Positions 50,462 to 58,689 of a stretch of 64,000 nucleotides of DNA are shown here, piece by piece (the stretch's first letter is position 1; each line of letters begins with the position of its first letter). Where the stretch lies: contig JAGRGQ010000001.1 in assembly GCA_020445405.1 (NCBI GenBank), forward strand, positions 1 through 64,000, given 5' to 3'. The position numbers and the translations under genes were made by a program. This DNA comes from Gammaproteobacteria bacterium. GTDB taxonomy: Bacteria; Pseudomonadota; Gammaproteobacteria; Chromatiales; Chromatiaceae. Under the pieces are notes generated by a model that was not told the origin of the DNA, searched no databases, and saw only the letters and a list, made by a program, of their open reading frames with translations.

Positions 50462-52112
50462 TTTGCGTAAGACACTCACGCTCCTTCTCCTGTTCTGGGG
50501 TGCGGCGGCTGCAGCTATGCCGCCCGCGGCGACGCCAAACAATCCCAAACCCGCAGAGGGGGATCTGGTGCTGCCGATGCCAAACGGCGCGGAGATGGTA
50601 TTCCGCATGGTACAGGTTCCAGGCGAGAACTTCTGGGGTGACAGCGAACGGCTGATTCAGGTGGGTGACGGCGAAGGCGGCATATTCGAGGGACTCCAGC
50701 GGCTGCAGGTCAGCGGCTCCTTCCCGCAGCGGTCGGGAAACGGGAGAGCCTATTATCTGGGCAAGTACGAGGTTACCAAGTCGCAATTCGTTGCGGTGAT
50801 GGGACTGGAACGGCTGCTGGAGGCTACCGGCGACAGCAACGATAAACGCCGCCTGCCAACCCTCTCCGGAAAAAAACTGCAGCAGGCGCTGGGCTACCCG
50901 CTGGTGTTCGTTCCCTGGCGGGAGATGCGCGAATTCTTCCATCGCTACAATCTGTGGTTGTTCGATCCCTCCCATCCGGAACGTCTGGATAATTTACCCA
51001 GAGCCGGGGATTCACCCGGATTTCTGAGGCTGCCGACGGAACTGGAGTGGGAGTACGCCGCGCGCGGCGGACTCAGTGCGTTGAATGACGAGAGTTTTAC
51101 CCAGTCGCAGCCTTTTCCCGCCAACAAGATAACCGGTTATGCCTGGCATCTGGAGAATGCCAAACACAAAGTGCGCCCGATCGGTTTGCGCAACCCCAAT
51201 CAACTGGGTTTGTACGATATGCTGGGTAATGCCCAGGAGATATGCGAAGGCCCGTTCAGACCCGAGTGGTGGCAGGGACAGCCGGGCGGGCTGGTCGCCC
51301 GCGGTGGCAGCGTCGGAACCCCGGCGCGGGAGCTGCGATCCTCGCGCCGGGAAGAGGTGGAAATTTACCGCTGGGTGGCGGACGACAACCGGATGCAGGA
51401 GTGGCGCTCATACAATACCGGTATGCGCCTGGCGATAGGGGCCAACGTGGTGCGCAGTACCGAGAACCGGCAGCGACTGGAACAGGAGTATCAGGGCTAT
51501 CGTCAGAGCGTGCGCGCGACGATGCCGGTAGGCAGGACGCTGGACAATCAGGTGGCGCAGGCGTCAGACCAGCTTACCACCGCGCACGCGCGCATCGATC
51601 AGATAGTCGGACAGAATGTACATCTGAAATCCGAACTGTCGCGTATTCAACAGGATATAGACAAGGCTCAGGAGCGCCTCGATCATGCCATGCGCGAATC
51701 GGCGCGCAGCACCGCGCGGGATCTGCTGCGCCAGGCGACCAGCCTGGGCAGAGATGTATTCAAGCTGGAGAGTTTTCAGCAGCGGCTTGCGGACGTGGAG
51801 AAACTCTCTTCCCTCTCCACCCGCTATCAGGATCTGGCAGCGAAGATCAAATCTGAGATGGAAAAAAGGCGGGAATATATGAACGAGATATTCACACGCT
51901 ATCTGCAGGAGCTGCAGAAACTGGGCGAGTTCAGCACGGGTCACGCTGAGCAGGCATTGAAATCGCTGGCTGAAAGCCGTCTCACCCGGCGTTCCGAAAA
52001 GGCTTTGGAGGTGATCCGACGGCAGTTGCAGGCCTACCGTGAACTGCGACGCAGTGATGCGGATGTCTGGCGTGAAGAGTTCCACCAGACGTTCAGGAAT
52101 CTGGCGGACTGA
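50454..52112 (+). CDS. Exported FGE/SUMF1-like protein with coiled-coil tail (TagR-like)
   Basis: 552 residues. A signal peptide (TLLLLFWGAAAAA) is followed by an FGE-sulfatase fold (about 35-330): GKYEVTKSQFVAVMG, RLPTELEWEYAARGG, GLYDMLGNAQEICEGP, VARGGSVGTPARELR and NTGMRLAIG. The terminal strands lack the paired active-site cysteines of true formylglycine-generating enzyme, so it is probably non-enzymatic, as TagR is thought to be. An extra coiled coil (about 345-550) with long Glu/Arg/Gln heptads is not part of TagR as I know it and may bridge to the two coiled-coil lipoprotein-like products downstream. It overlaps the permease gene by 8 bp. Confidence 0.9.
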   Translation: MSDLRKTLTLLLLFWGAAAAAMPPAATPNNPKPAEGDLVLPMPNGAEMVFRMVQVPGENFWGDSERLIQVGDGEGGIFEGLQRLQVSGSFPQRSGNGRAYYLGKYEVTKSQFVAVMGLERLLEATGDSNDKRRLPTLSGKKLQQALGYPLVFVPWREMREFFHRYNLWLFDPSHPERLDNLPRAGDSPGFLRLPTELEWEYAARGGLSALNDESFTQSQPFPANKITGYAWHLENAKHKVRPIGLRNPNQLGLYDMLGNAQEICEGPFRPEWWQGQPGGLVARGGSVGTPARELRSSRREEVEIYRWVADDNRMQEWRSYNTGMRLAIGANVVRSTENRQRLEQEYQGYRQSVRATMPVGRTLDNQVAQASDQLTTAHARIDQIVGQNVHLKSELSRIQQDIDKAQERLDHAMRESARSTARDLLRQATSLGRDVFKLESFQQRLADVEKLSSLSTRYQDLAAKIKSEMEKRREYMNEIFTRYLQELQKLGEFSTGHAEQALKSLAESRLTRRSEKALEVIRRQLQAYRELRRSDADVWREEFHQTFRNLAD

Positions 52113-52165
52113 GGGTATTGACAGGGGCGCGGTATGAAACCAGTTCTCGACACGGGAGCATCGAA

Positions 52166-52882
52166 ATGACATTGAAATTGGATAAATCTGTACAGGTGGT
52201 TTTGGTGGCCGCAGTATTGACCACCGGTTGCCAGAGCAATCCCATCCAAACCGACGACCCGGCCGGCGCGCAACCAGCGTCCGGTCAGGCCGATTCATCG
52301 GATGCGACGCGCACCCGCACCGAGGGTGCGTTCATGGGTGCACTGGTCGGCGGCCTGCTGGGCTACGCAGTGGGCGATAAAAATCGCGGTAAGGGAGCAT
52401 TGATAGGCGCCGCAGTGGGTGCAGGCGTCGGCTATATCGTCGGCAATGAGATTGCCAAACGCAAACAGCAATATGCCACGGAGGAGGATTTTCTCGATTC
52501 GGAGATCGCCACGGCGAGGGAGTTCAACCAGACCGCGACCGCCTACAATACGCAACTACGGGATGAGATAGTCGATCTGGATAACAGCTCCCGACTGGTT
52601 GAGTCGCGCTACCGTGCCGGTCTGGCGTCGAAGTCGGAGGTGGAGGCGGAACGGCAGACGCTGAAAACCCAGATAGCGGATTCGGAGAAGCTCTACCAGG
52701 ATCTGAAAAAGGAGTACGACATCAAGGTCGCGGTCGCGAACGAGCGGCGCCAGCAGAAAGGCGGCGGAGACGAATATGTCCGCCAGCTCGATCAGGAGAT
52801 CGCTTCGCTCAAGCAGAACATGGATGAGTTGCAGGCGCAGTCCGTGCAACTGGCGCAGATCGACGAGCGTCTGACGATTTGA
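52166..52882 (+). CDS. Glycine-zipper lipoprotein with coiled-coil tail (TagQ position)
   Basis: About 238 residues. The ATG at 52166 follows GGGAGCATCGA; a longer upstream frame is ignored. Lipobox VLTTGC gives Cys22 with +2 Gln, suited to the outer membrane. A glycine-zipper hairpin follows (GAFMGALVGGLLGYAVGD, then GALIGAAVGAGVGYIVGN), which normally inserts in or lines the outer membrane. The rest is a charged coiled coil ending in LAQIDERLTI. Position after the FGE-like gene matches that of TagQ, an outer-membrane lipoprotein required for TagR localisation. I have not confirmed sequence homology to TagQ. Confidence 0.85.
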   Translation: MTLKLDKSVQVVLVAAVLTTGCQSNPIQTDDPAGAQPASGQADSSDATRTRTEGAFMGALVGGLLGYAVGDKNRGKGALIGAAVGAGVGYIVGNEIAKRKQQYATEEDFLDSEIATAREFNQTATAYNTQLRDEIVDLDNSSRLVESRYRAGLASKSEVEAERQTLKTQIADSEKLYQDLKKEYDIKVAVANERRQQKGGGDEYVRQLDQEIASLKQNMDELQAQSVQLAQIDERLTI

Positions 52883-52965
52883 CGCGGCTGTAACGCGTAC
52901 TGCGTTGTCTCCGCAGCGCAGGACCCACGCTTTGGAGCAGATCGCAAATCCCCCGGGGATTGGGG

Positions 52966-53003
52966 TCCGAAATGCACCCGTGCTCCGTTGCGCCGCCTGC
53001 CCG
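52966..53003. repeat. Degenerate dispersed intergenic repeat, copy 1
   Basis: Starts TCCGAAATGC and ends GCCGCCTGCCCG. By eye about 30 of 38 positions match 61038-61075, and most differences are transitions. Both copies lie in short gaps downstream of a gene. They may be remnants of the same family as the CTAGGGCCTGT element, whose left end lies just before the second copy. Confidence 0.45.
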
Positions 53004-53054
53004 GAATGAAAAAATGTTTTCAGGCGGACGCCGATTGTTGAATGAGGTTTGAAA

Positions 53055-53576
53055 ATGAGAGAGTGCTTTATCGTGCGGCCGCTTTGCGCCGTCTTTGTTT
53101 CCGGTTTATTGAGCGTCTCCTGCGCGACCACCGACGACCCCCGCCAGGGCGGACTGATAAGCGGGATGCACAGCATTGGCACAGGCGCCTACGACAAGCG
53201 CATCGAGGAGCGGGAAGCGCGTCTGCAGCGGCTCAGGGAGATGCAGCAGGAGCTGAAATCGGAGCAGCAACAGCTGGAGGCGGACAGGAGTGAGCGACAG
53301 GCTCGCCTCGATGAGCTCGAAGGGAGACTGAAACGGCTGGATGCGGAGTCCCGGCAGTTGCTGACGGAGTTGCAAACCAATCGCGCGCACCTGGCCGAAA
53401 ACCGCAGCAGGCAGGCCAGACTCGAACAGGATCTCACCGCGCTGCGCAGCGCTATCGCCGATCTCGACCGGAAGCGCGATTCCGATACTTCGGTTGCCGC
53501 ACTGGAGAGCGAGCGCGACCGTCTGGAGGAGGAGTATCGCCTGCTGCTCGATCTCTATCTGGAACTTGGTAAATAG
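53055..53576 (+). CDS. Small exported coiled-coil protein, possible lipoprotein
   Basis: 173 residues. The ATG at 53055 has GAGG seven bases upstream. The N-terminal signal ends LLSVSCATTDDP. Cys23 could be lipidated, although Ser at -3 is unusual for a lipobox. From about residue 50 to the end it is a continuous coiled coil (KRIEEREARLQRLREMQQEL, then ELEGRLKRLDAESRQLL), ending in LLLDLYLELGK. It follows the glycine-zipper lipoprotein by 172 bp. The family is not recognised. A periplasmic rod pairing with the coiled coils of the two preceding proteins is plausible. Confidence 0.8.
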   Translation: MRECFIVRPLCAVFVSGLLSVSCATTDDPRQGGLISGMHSIGTGAYDKRIEEREARLQRLREMQQELKSEQQQLEADRSERQARLDELEGRLKRLDAESRQLLTELQTNRAHLAENRSRQARLEQDLTALRSAIADLDRKRDSDTSVAALESERDRLEEEYRLLLDLYLELGK

Positions 53577-53800
53577 TCCGTGCCACTGCACCGGCTGCGA
53601 TGCTGAGGGCCTGCAGCCGGATATCAGGGTTTCGGGAGCGGAGCAGCTGACCGTGTCGCAATTGATTGACGCGACCTTATGATCAGCCCTCCTTCCCGGC
53701 TGTTTTCACCGGCTGGCATACCCGGCCTGTTTCATGATGGCATTGCGCCTGACTGTGAACCGGCGTCACGCCATGGCAGACAGCCGACAGTCGGCACGCT

Positions 53801-55546
53801 TCAGCTGACGCGTTTCGTTACATAACGCCCGGGAGCGGGCTCAATCTGGGTAAATTCCCTGTTGCCCGGCGATTTGGGTGCATCCACTTCGCCGCCCCTG
53901 TGCTGCGCGAGCCACTCAGTCCAGTTCGGCCACCAGCTGCCGGGATGAGATTTCGCAGTCTGCAGCCAATGCTCCGCACCCTTGCCGCGTTCACCGTCGA
54001 TCCAGAAATTGCGCTTTTTTCTGACCGGTGGATTAATGACGCCTGCGATATGACCGCTTGCGCCAAGCACGAACTCCACCGGACCGGCAAACAGATCGAC
54101 GGTTTTGAAAGTGGCCGTCCAAGGGGCGATATGGTCCTCGATGGTCGATAGAAAATAACTTGGCGTCGTCACCTTGCTCAAGTCGACGGATTTGCCGCAC
54201 ATGGTCAGCGCACCCGGCTGTACCAGCTTGTTTTCCAGATACATGTTCTGTACATAGGCGATGTACATGCTGGCCGGCAGATTGGTTGGATCGCTGTTCC
54301 AGTAAAGAATGTCGAAGGGCGGTGGCGTCTTTCCCTTCAGATAGTTGTTTACGACATAGGACCAGATCAGATCGTTCGCGCGCAGCATTGAAAAGACCAT
54401 CGCCAGGTCCTTGCCGTTCAGCATGCCGGTGTGTTCAAGCTGCGCCTCTTTCTGGGCCACCTGCGCCTCGTCCACGAATATGCCTATCTCTCCCGGCTCG
54501 CTGAAGTCAAGCAGCGAGGTGAAGAAGGTTGCCGATGCCACGGTCTCGTCCTTGCGCGCCTTCATGACCGCCAGCGCGCTGGCGAGCAGCGTTCCCCCGA
54601 CACACCAGGCCACCGTGTTTACCCGTTTGGAACCGGTAACCCTGCTGGCGATATCCAGCGCGGTAAACACACCCGATTCGAGATAGTCATCCCAGGTCAG
54701 GCTGCTGTGATCCTTGTCGGGATTCAACCAGGAGATGATGAATACCGTATTACCCTGATCCGCCGCGTATTTGACAAATGAGTTATCCGGCTGCAAGTCA
54801 AGTATATAAAACTTGTTGATGAATGGCGGGATGACCAGCAACGGACGCTCCGCAACTTTTTCCGTTGTGGCGTTGTACTGAATGAGCTGCATGATTTCGT
54901 TTTCATAGATCACCGCGCCCGGTGTGGTGGCCAGGTTGGTGCCGAGTTTGAAGGCCGCTTCGTCCGTCATGCTGATACGGCCTTTCTCCATGTCCTCCAT
55001 CAGGTTCTGCAGTCCGTCCACGAGACTCTGGCCTTTGGTGTCCATCGCGTGTTGAATCACCGCGGGATTGGTCATCGCGAAATTACTGGGTGACATCGCA
55101 TCGGCAAAGAATCGGGTATAGAATTTGAGTTTCTCTTTATTCTCCTTATCCAGATGGGTGGCATCGGCCAGTCCGTTCAACATATTGGACGCGAGCAGAT
55201 AGGATTGTTTGATGTAGTCGAAGACCGGATTTTCTCTCCACTCTTTGTCCGCAAAGCGCCGGTCACCCGGTGCCGGAGAAACGACCGGTGCGGCAGGTTC
55301 CGAACCCGGTTGAGTGAACATCTTCAGCCACAGGCTCATCTGGTCACGTTGATAGCGGGCCATGGTATCGATCCAGTCCTGCGGATGTTGAAATGTCTGG
55401 ATCGTCAGGTCGCTCCAGGCACGAATAAACTCTTTCGACATCTCCTGAACAACCGAAGCGGGCTGACCTTCGATTAAATCGTCGAGCCGTTCGAAGTAAG
55501 CACTGAATATTTCCTGGGGATTCTTGAACAACTCTTTGCCTGCCAT
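53801..55546 (-). CDS. phaC: Class I poly(3-hydroxyalkanoate) synthase
   Basis: About 581 residues. It polymerises hydroxyacyl-CoA into PHA at the surface of storage granules. The catalytic Cys315 lies in the lipase-like box AWCVGGTLLA, Asp471 in TIEDHIAPW and His499 in GASGHIAGV. The N-terminal domain (about 1-200) and the length mark class I (single-subunit, short-chain monomers) rather than class III PhaC/PhaE. The C-terminal end has the typical SHPGSWWPNW. The ATG at 55546 follows CCGGAGG, while the frame open to 55618 lacks a site. phaA and phaB are not adjacent. The gene is divergent from the aldo/keto reductase and shares a 570-bp spacer with it. Confidence 0.96.
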   Translation of the reverse strand: MAGKELFKNPQEIFSAYFERLDDLIEGQPASVVQEMSKEFIRAWSDLTIQTFQHPQDWIDTMARYQRDQMSLWLKMFTQPGSEPAAPVVSPAPGDRRFADKEWRENPVFDYIKQSYLLASNMLNGLADATHLDKENKEKLKFYTRFFADAMSPSNFAMTNPAVIQHAMDTKGQSLVDGLQNLMEDMEKGRISMTDEAAFKLGTNLATTPGAVIYENEIMQLIQYNATTEKVAERPLLVIPPFINKFYILDLQPDNSFVKYAADQGNTVFIISWLNPDKDHSSLTWDDYLESGVFTALDIASRVTGSKRVNTVAWCVGGTLLASALAVMKARKDETVASATFFTSLLDFSEPGEIGIFVDEAQVAQKEAQLEHTGMLNGKDLAMVFSMLRANDLIWSYVVNNYLKGKTPPPFDILYWNSDPTNLPASMYIAYVQNMYLENKLVQPGALTMCGKSVDLSKVTTPSYFLSTIEDHIAPWTATFKTVDLFAGPVEFVLGASGHIAGVINPPVRKKRNFWIDGERGKGAEHWLQTAKSHPGSWWPNWTEWLAQHRGGEVDAPKSPGNREFTQIEPAPGRYVTKRVS

Positions 55547-56117
55547 AATGCCTCCGGAAAATTGTATGTTGGCCCGCCGGTGCTGCGTTAACCGGTTACG
55601 AAGTGGGAACCGATTCAACCTGCGTCACTGCAAGGAATATTGTGAAACGCCAGGTTGAATCATGGGTCCCCGAAGTATACGGATCTATTGTGCTGCCTGT
55701 CACTGTAAGCGGGTAAAATTGAAGGAGAGCGGAAATCAGTTTTGGCTCCCTGCGATGGCGGGCGCCTCCCGACATGGCATGTTTCCGCACAGCATGGGGA
55801 GGATGCCCGCCGTTGGATGAAAACATAACGCACAATCCGCGCGCGTGAATTCAGCTTGATCAGGGTCGACAGCCGCGAACGGGATGGTACCGTCTCTTTC
55901 CGGAAAGTGCGCGCTTGCGTCCCGGAAATGTGCTGTGGCATGGTAACTGACCGGAACCTGTCTCATGCTTCCCCACAGCCGCGACCGTGGCAGTTGCGGT
56001 TCATGGCGCAAAACGGTTCGCGGAGAATTGGCAGACAGGTTCTGTAGTCCCGGCATGTGCGGCGCTGGATAAGACGATGCGCCGGCAGCGGAAAATGTCA
56101 ACTGGCGGGAGACTACC
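55547..56117. other. Divergent spacer between phaC and aldo/keto reductase with a strong inverted repeat
   Basis: No convincing gene. Main feature: GGCGGGCGCCTCCC (55757-55770) pairs with GGGAGGATGCCCGCC (55797-55811), a nearly perfect 14-bp stem with inner CATGGCATG/CAGCATG similarity. No T-tract follows. As the flanking genes diverge, it is unlikely to be a terminator and could be an operator or a REP-like repeat. A 14-mer GCCGCGACCGTGGC near 55980 also appears near 47707. Confidence 0.5.
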
Positions 56118-57170
56118 ATGGAGTACATCAATCTTGGACGCAGTGACCTGAGGGTGTCGAATATCTGTCTGGGCAGCATGACCTGGGGCATGCAGAACAG
56201 CCAGGCGGAGGCGGATAGACAGCTCGATTATGCTGTGGCGAAAGGTATAAATTTTGTGGATACGGCGGAAATGTACGCGATCCCGCCCACCGCAGAAACC
56301 TACGGCACGACCGAAACCATTATCGGAAACTGGTTTGCACGCAATGCCGGCAAACGCAAAACCATCGTGCTGGCGTCCAAAATAGCCGGCAACGGACTGC
56401 AGTGGATCCGCGGCGGCGCGGACATTACCGGCGCAGCGGTTGTCAGCGCAGTGGACGCCTCGCTGAAACGCCTGCAAACCGATTACATCGATCTGTACCA
56501 GTTGCACTGGCCCAACAGAAGTTCGCCGCACTTCGCCAAGCACTGGCCCGGCCGGCTAACCTTTACCGGCGTGGATGCCGACCGCCAGAGCGAGCAGATG
56601 CTGGACATTCTGAACGGGCTGGCGACCTGCATGAAGGCGGGCAAGATCCGTTATTGTGGCTTATCGGACGAAACACCCTGGGGTATCAATGAATATCTGC
56701 GCTTAAGTGAAAATCACGATCTGCCGAGAATGGTCTCCCTGCAAAATGAATTCAATCTGTTGCATGCCAAGGACTGGCCTTACGTGATAGAGAACTGCGT
56801 CATGAGCAAAGTGGCCTATCTTGCCTGGTCACCACTGGCGGGAGGCGCGTTAACCGGTAAATACATGCACGGCGCGCTGCCCGCGGGCACGCGCTGGTCG
56901 ATGACTCAACGAAACGGGTTGTTTCGCGATAAAGCCCTGTCGCACGCAGCCATTGCCGCCTATAAAGGGGTGGCGGACATGCACAATATAAGCCTGGCCA
57001 CGCTCGCGCTCGCCTGGTGCAGTCAAATGGATGGTATTGCCTCGACCATAATAGGCGCCACCAGCATGGCGCAGCTGGAAGAGGATATTGCGGCTTTCGC
57101 CATCACGCTGGATGCGGAGATCCTGAGCGAGATTCTGGCAGTCTTTAAACGCTATCCGGCGCCGTTTTAA
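56118..57170 (+). CDS. Aldo/keto reductase (Tas-like)
   Basis: 350 residues, a TIM-barrel NADPH-dependent oxidoreductase. Visible are the N-terminal GRSDLRVSNICLGSMTWG, catalytic Asp and Tyr in GINFVDTAEMYAIPP, Lys in IVLASKI, and IDLYQLHWPNRS with the expected His. The C-terminal cofactor region reads IIGATSMAQLEEDIAA. Sequence and length are closest to the E. coli Tas subgroup (AKR). Substrate unknown. GGCGGGAGA precedes the ATG. Isolated gene, divergent from phaC. Confidence 0.93.
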   Translation: MEYINLGRSDLRVSNICLGSMTWGMQNSQAEADRQLDYAVAKGINFVDTAEMYAIPPTAETYGTTETIIGNWFARNAGKRKTIVLASKIAGNGLQWIRGGADITGAAVVSAVDASLKRLQTDYIDLYQLHWPNRSSPHFAKHWPGRLTFTGVDADRQSEQMLDILNGLATCMKAGKIRYCGLSDETPWGINEYLRLSENHDLPRMVSLQNEFNLLHAKDWPYVIENCVMSKVAYLAWSPLAGGALTGKYMHGALPAGTRWSMTQRNGLFRDKALSHAAIAAYKGVADMHNISLATLALAWCSQMDGIASTIIGATSMAQLEEDIAAFAITLDAEILSEILAVFKRYPAPF

Positions 57171-57363
57171 GCGGCAGATTTCCGTGAAAGGCGGCGCTTG
57201 CCCAATCGAAAACGGAACTGAGCGGCACACTTCGCCAAGCGCTCAAAGATAACGTTGTTTCGCCTGATCCGCGCAAAGGGGTCCGGTTATCAAAATACGC
57301 ACCCTATGACAGGGCACACGCTGAATTACGCGGTTCCCGCAATGTGCCGTGGTGGTTTCGTGC

Positions 57364-57699
57364 CTACTCCGGGATTTTTTCCGGTGCTGGCTGCGTCTGC
57401 TGAGCGCCGTATCCCGGCATACCATAACCATAGGGGCCATAGCCATACCCCCCCCAGCCCGGACCGTAGCCCCAGCCCGGACCGTAGCCCCAGCCCGGAC
57501 CACCGTAGCGGTAGCCATAAGGGCGGTCGTAGTAATAGTAGTCGTCATCGTAGTAACGGCGGTCGTTGTTTCCGCTGAACCACCTCGAAGGGTTGAACAT
57601 ATTCATCATGTTCGTAGCGCCGGCATTCTCAACGTAGGCCAGATTGGCGCATCCCAGCGTCGCCAGGACACTATAGAAAACAATTGCATTTCTGTTCAC
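57364..57699 (-). CDS. Gly/Tyr-rich exported protein, sulfur-globule-protein-like
   Basis: 111 residues with a GTG start after AGAGGTGATC. A signal-like helix (IVFYSVLATLGCANLAYVENAGA) is followed by MNMFNPSRWFSGNN, a YYDDDYYYYDRPYGYRYGG stretch and three GPGWGY(G) hexapeptides. This composition is like sulfur globule envelope proteins of purple sulfur bacteria and relatives, which are secreted Gly/Tyr-rich proteins. The DNA of the hexapeptides is an 18-bp repeat (57453-57505). The sequence shows no other family. Assignment as a sulfur-globule protein rests on composition only; glycine-rich outer-membrane or biofilm proteins look similar. Confidence 0.72.
   Translation of the reverse strand: MNRNAIVFYSVLATLGCANLAYVENAGATNMMNMFNPSRWFSGNNDRRYYDDDYYYYDRPYGYRYGGPGWGYGPGWGYGPGWGGYGYGPYGYGMPGYGAQQTQPAPEKIPE
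57453..57505. repeat. 18-bp tandem repeat encoding GPGWGY units
   Basis: CCCAGCCCGGACCGTAGC occurs at 57453-57470 and 57471-57488, then a shortened third copy. The two full copies are identical at nucleotide level, indicating recent slippage, so the number of hexapeptides may vary between strains. Confidence 0.85.
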
Positions 57700-57868
57700 G
57701 GCCAGATCACCTCTTTTTCAATTATCAACAAAAAAAACATTTACACCCCCTGGCCCTTTGTCACCGGCAACAAAGTTGGTAGAGAGCTGACGATTGTTGC
57801 TTTTTTTTCTATCATTGAACGACTCAACAGGTCAATTCAACCCCGTTCCCGATCCACAGGCAAAGCAC

Positions 57869-58549
57869 CTACTGCTGGTAACAGTACAGATGAGAGGAGG
57901 TGCCTTTCGTGCCGACGTACGAGACAAGGCAGGCATAACCATTGGCCATGTCCAGAATTTTACGCACCACCAGATCGCCTTCCTTCAAATAACTGGCCTG
58001 ATAGAGACCACCCTTGCCGTCGACCTTCGAATCGTAGCATTTCACCGCTGGTGAGGTTCCTTCGGTATCGACGTAGGCGATCAGACAGGCTTTCAGGTTA
58101 CCCGCATCCATGATTCTGCGCATATCCAAATCGCCCTCGCGCAGATGTCCCGCTTCCACCATGTGGTCCTTGGAGTGTTGTTTGTTGGCATAACAATCCA
58201 CTGCCGGGGAGGTGCCTGGCGTACCGACGTAGGCAACAATGCACGACATGTTGTTCTTGGTGTCATCCAGTTTACGGATAACGATCCGGTCGGCCTTCAA
58301 ATGCCCCACCTGAACCAGACTGGCGCCAAATCCTGCGGCGGTGGGGTAGCAATTGATGACGGGACTGGTACCGCTGGTTTTGATATAGAAAGCCAGGCAG
58401 GTTCTGTTGCTTCCAAGATCGGTTATGTTTCTGACGATAAGGTCATGCTCGCTCATTTTGCCGGTCTGAACCAGCAGTGTGTTCTCAAATTCGCCCGCAT
58501 GGGAAACGAGAGGCATGCAGAACGCCAACAGTGCCAACACTCTTTTCAC
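57869..58549 (-). CDS. Exported protein of four 46-50-residue cysteine-paired repeats
   Basis: 226 residues with a GTG start after GGAGGGAATAGC. A signal peptide (VLALLAFCMPLVSHA) is followed by four repeats that fill the mature protein. Each has the layout V-x-x-G-x-L-x-x-x-D-(L/I)-x-x-R-x-(I/L) ... (T/S/A)-C-(L/I)-(A/V)-(Y/F)-x-x-T-x-GTS ... CY. For example CLAFYIKTSGTSPVINCY, CIVAYVGTPGTSPAVDCY, CLIAYVDTEGTSPAVKCY, CLVSYVGTKGTSSHLYCY. Two Cys per repeat are probably disulfide-bonded within the repeat. It may be a periplasmic or secreted beta-propeller or four-lobed binding protein. I do not recognise the family. Confidence 0.8.
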   Translation of the reverse strand: MKRVLALLAFCMPLVSHAGEFENTLLVQTGKMSEHDLIVRNITDLGSNRTCLAFYIKTSGTSPVINCYPTAAGFGASLVQVGHLKADRIVIRKLDDTKNNMSCIVAYVGTPGTSPAVDCYANKQHSKDHMVEAGHLREGDLDMRRIMDAGNLKACLIAYVDTEGTSPAVKCYDSKVDGKGGLYQASYLKEGDLVVRKILDMANGYACLVSYVGTKGTSSHLYCYQQ

Positions 58550-58689
58550 GCTATTCCCTCCGACTGACCTGCTATTCTACTCAATTGCCACTACCCGAAA
58601 TATAACAATGGTCTAAAATTCCACCCTGCGCAAGTAAGGTTGTTCTGCCAGGAACGGAAATCATCGCCAACAGGCGACCGGCGACTCGA

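Noticed and set aside
5637-53576. A type VI secretion system
   Set aside because: Only the regulatory type of components are present. No sheath, tube, spike, baseplate or membrane-complex gene is seen in the window.
53494-53682. Short frame ending CHCTGCDAEGLQPDIRVSG and further residues
   Set aside because: It looked slightly protein-like after the coiled-coil gene, but there is no start in the unique part and it overlaps the real gene in another frame. A lost frameshifted tail cannot be excluded.
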